Source of the DNA: Erysipelotrichaceae bacterium
Lineage (GTDB): Bacteria; Bacillota_I; Bacilli_A; Erysipelotrichales; Erysipelotrichaceae
Length of the DNA: 7,443 bases
Assembly (NCBI GenBank): GCA_900754715.1
Contig: CAAEDX010000164.1
Location: forward strand, 1 to 7,443
Reading direction: 5' to 3'
Made by a program: the position numbers and the translations under genes. Shown in pieces: positions 6,131 to 7,443 of the stretch. The notes under the pieces are model-generated. The model did no database searches. It worked only from the letters and a program-made list of their open reading frames with translations, and was not told where the DNA came from. The number at the start of each line of letters is the position of its first letter. The first letter of the stretch is position 1.

Positions 6131-7443
6131 ATGTACAAGATCATCGTCGTCGATGAGAACATGCACCGGCAGCTGGCGCTCAAGAACATGCTGCCATGGA
6201 AAGAACTGAACTGTGATATCGTCGCTTTTGCCCAGAACAATCGCGACGCTTACCGCTTGTACAGCGAGATCCGTCCTCAGATCATCATCCTGGGCGTGAC
6301 CGGCCGCCGTCTCGACCGCATCCCGCTCATCCATCAGATCCGCCGCAATGACCGTGATGTCCAGATCCTGCTGGTGATGGAATCTTTCCAGTATTTCCGG
6401 GTGCGCTCCTATATTCGCGCCGGCATCAGCGATCTGCTGCTGGGACCGACCCTGAGCCCGGAAGGCATGCGGGCGGCACTCGAGGAGGCCAAGGCCAAGT
6501 CGAACCAGATGCACCGGATGAGCCGTGATCAGGAGCGCGGCGCCATGCGCGAGCTCCAGCAGTGTTTCCTGCTGCATAAGGAAGATCACTCCAGCAGTGT
6601 GCAGGATTTTGCGCAAGTGCTGGATCAGCCCTTTTATGGCTTTGTCCGCGAAGGCATCGTCATGGCATATCTGCGGGTGGATCAGATCCATCTGATCGGC
6701 TCCCGCAGACAGATCGACCGTTCCTTGCTGCGTGCCCGGCTGCAGGATGTGCTCAGCGAGAACCGTCCAGATTCGGTATATTCCCTGCCGCTGTTTTTGA
6801 ATCAGCACAGCGCGGTCATGCTGTTTCAGACGACAGACTGCACACAGGTGCAGTTCATCGTGCGCAGCCTTCTGAATGAGGCGCAGCGGGTCATCCAGGA
6901 ACCGATCTTCGTGATCGTCAGCGAACCGATCACCGATGCCGCCGGCATGATGGAACAGTTTGACCGGCTCATCGAATGCAGTCGATGCCGTTTTTATCAA
7001 CAAGACAGGGTGCTCGATGTGCGGGAAAACCGCTTTGCTTTCTGGCCGCTGCACATGGAGGAGCTTACTTTTCACACGGAGCTGATGGATGCCGTCAGCG
7101 CCCACGATTTCACTGCGGTGCGTAAGATCCAGCAACAGATGCTGGATCACATGGAGGAGCATCAGATCGATCCTCAGGATGTCAAGGCTTACTGCAGCTT
7201 TGTCTTTCACAATGTAGAGGGGCGCCAGATCGCCCTGGGCATCCGCAAAAGCTTTCCTTATGAAGATGCCAGCAAGATCATCGGACTGTGTGAGACCATG
7301 GAAGCGCTGGAAAAGATCGTCATGGAGATCTGGGATGAGATCGAGGAATGGCTCAGCGGTGATGACAGCAGTCAATATCGCCGTGATGTGAGCGAATGGA
7401 TCGAATATATCCACCGCAATATCCATCGCAAGCTGACGCTTCA
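6131..7443 (+). CDS. YesN-like AraC-family response regulator with degenerate receiver domain, 3' end cut by window
   Basis: An uninterrupted frame of 437 codons runs off the window end. Residues 1-120 form a CheY-like receiver fold (MYKIIVVDE start; PWKELNCDIVAFAQNN is the YesN-type second block). About 160-290 resemble the degenerate GGDEF-like middle region of YesN proteins, about 300-415 are helical linker, and the AraC helix-turn-helix begins at about 424 (WIEYIHRNIHRKLTL) and is truncated. Aligned by eye to YesN receivers, the acidic pair is kept (D8, E9), but the phosphoacceptor Asp is G55, the switch Ser/Thr is M83 and the Lys of the K-P motif is G105. Phosphorylation by a kinase is therefore unlikely. 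The gene starts 1 nt after the DUF1146 stop and has no clear Shine-Dalgarno of its own, suggesting translational coupling. YesN regulators usually pair with a YesM-type kinase; none is visible upstream. Targets are unknown; sugar or envelope genes are typical for the family. Confidence 0.9.
   Translation, partial: MYKIIVVDENMHRQLALKNMLPWKELNCDIVAFAQNNRDAYRLYSEIRPQIIILGVTGRRLDRIPLIHQIRRNDRDVQILLVMESFQYFRVRSYIRAGISDLLLGPTLSPEGMRAALEEAKAKSNQMHRMSRDQERGAMRELQQCFLLHKEDHSSSVQDFAQVLDQPFYGFVREGIVMAYLRVDQIHLIGSRRQIDRSLLRARLQDVLSENRPDSVYSLPLFLNQHSAVMLFQTTDCTQVQFIVRSLLNEAQRVIQEPIFVIVSEPITDAAGMMEQFDRLIECSRCRFYQQDRVLDVRENRFAFWPLHMEELTFHTELMDAVSAHDFTAVRKIQQQMLDHMEEHQIDPQDVKAYCSFVFHNVEGRQIALGIRKSFPYEDASKIIGLCETMEALEKIVMEIWDEIEEWLSGDDSSQYRRDVSEWIEYIHRNIHRKLTL

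Noticed and set aside
5910..6209. 99-codon plus-strand frame overlapping the DUF1146 gene
   Set aside because: Its product has no membrane segments or family resemblance, while the other frame gives a clear DUF1146 protein and is followed properly by the regulator.
6122..7426. 434-codon open frame on the minus strand, opposite the regulator
   Set aside because: It is the shadow of the YesN-like regulator, whose sense frame has clear receiver and AraC features. The antisense product is His/Asp/Leu-rich with no family resemblance.

Overview
The window reads as a chromosomal segment of a fairly GC-rich member of the Bacillota (Firmicutes), most plausibly an Erysipelotrichia-type gut bacterium. 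The evidence is the combination of RNase M5 (rnmV), a DUF1146/YwzB-type membrane protein, a MecA_N-type class B penicillin-binding protein, a YesN-type AraC regulator and strong AGGAGG-like ribosome binding sites. The taxonomic guess below phylum level is an inference from gene order (rnmV-rsmA-ispE with no yabG/veg/ssp genes between rsmA and ispE) and is not proven. All genes lie on the + strand, are densely packed, and share the same GC-rich codon use (Ile is mostly ATC), so nothing looks recently transferred.

Layout. (1) 1-219: the C-terminal end of a PHP-fold phosphatase of the histidinol-phosphatase type, closed by a hairpin terminator. (2) 251-2301: a single-gene unit with promoter, a membrane-anchored penicillin-binding protein (MecA_N, dimerisation and transpeptidase domains) and terminator. 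(3) 2331-5861: a four-gene operon rnmV-rsmA-ispE-(O-antigen-ligase-like polytopic membrane protein). Its genes overlap by 4 bp, overlap by 41 bp and are separated by 11 bp, with one promoter in front and one strong terminator behind. (4) 5871 to the window end: a promoter, a 68-residue DUF1146 membrane protein and, 1 nt after its stop, a long YesN-like regulator cut by the window edge at the start of its AraC DNA-binding domain.

How they fit together. The central operon links ribosome maturation (5S rRNA processing by RNase M5, 16S rRNA dimethylation by RsmA) with isoprenoid precursor synthesis (IspE, MEP pathway) and an envelope glycan enzyme of the Wzy/WaaL superfamily, whose substrates in known systems ride on the isoprenoid carrier undecaprenyl phosphate. 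The PBP is a further envelope enzyme. No intergenic stretch exceeds 300 bases.

The most unusual object is the last gene. It has the full YesN layout, but its receiver domain has lost the phosphoacceptor aspartate (Gly55), the switch Ser/Thr (Met83) and the conserved lysine (Gly105). It therefore looks like a phosphorylation-independent pseudo-receiver regulator, and it follows a small membrane protein instead of a sensor kinase. I found no CRISPR array, insertion sequence, tRNA, rRNA, riboswitch or defence system.
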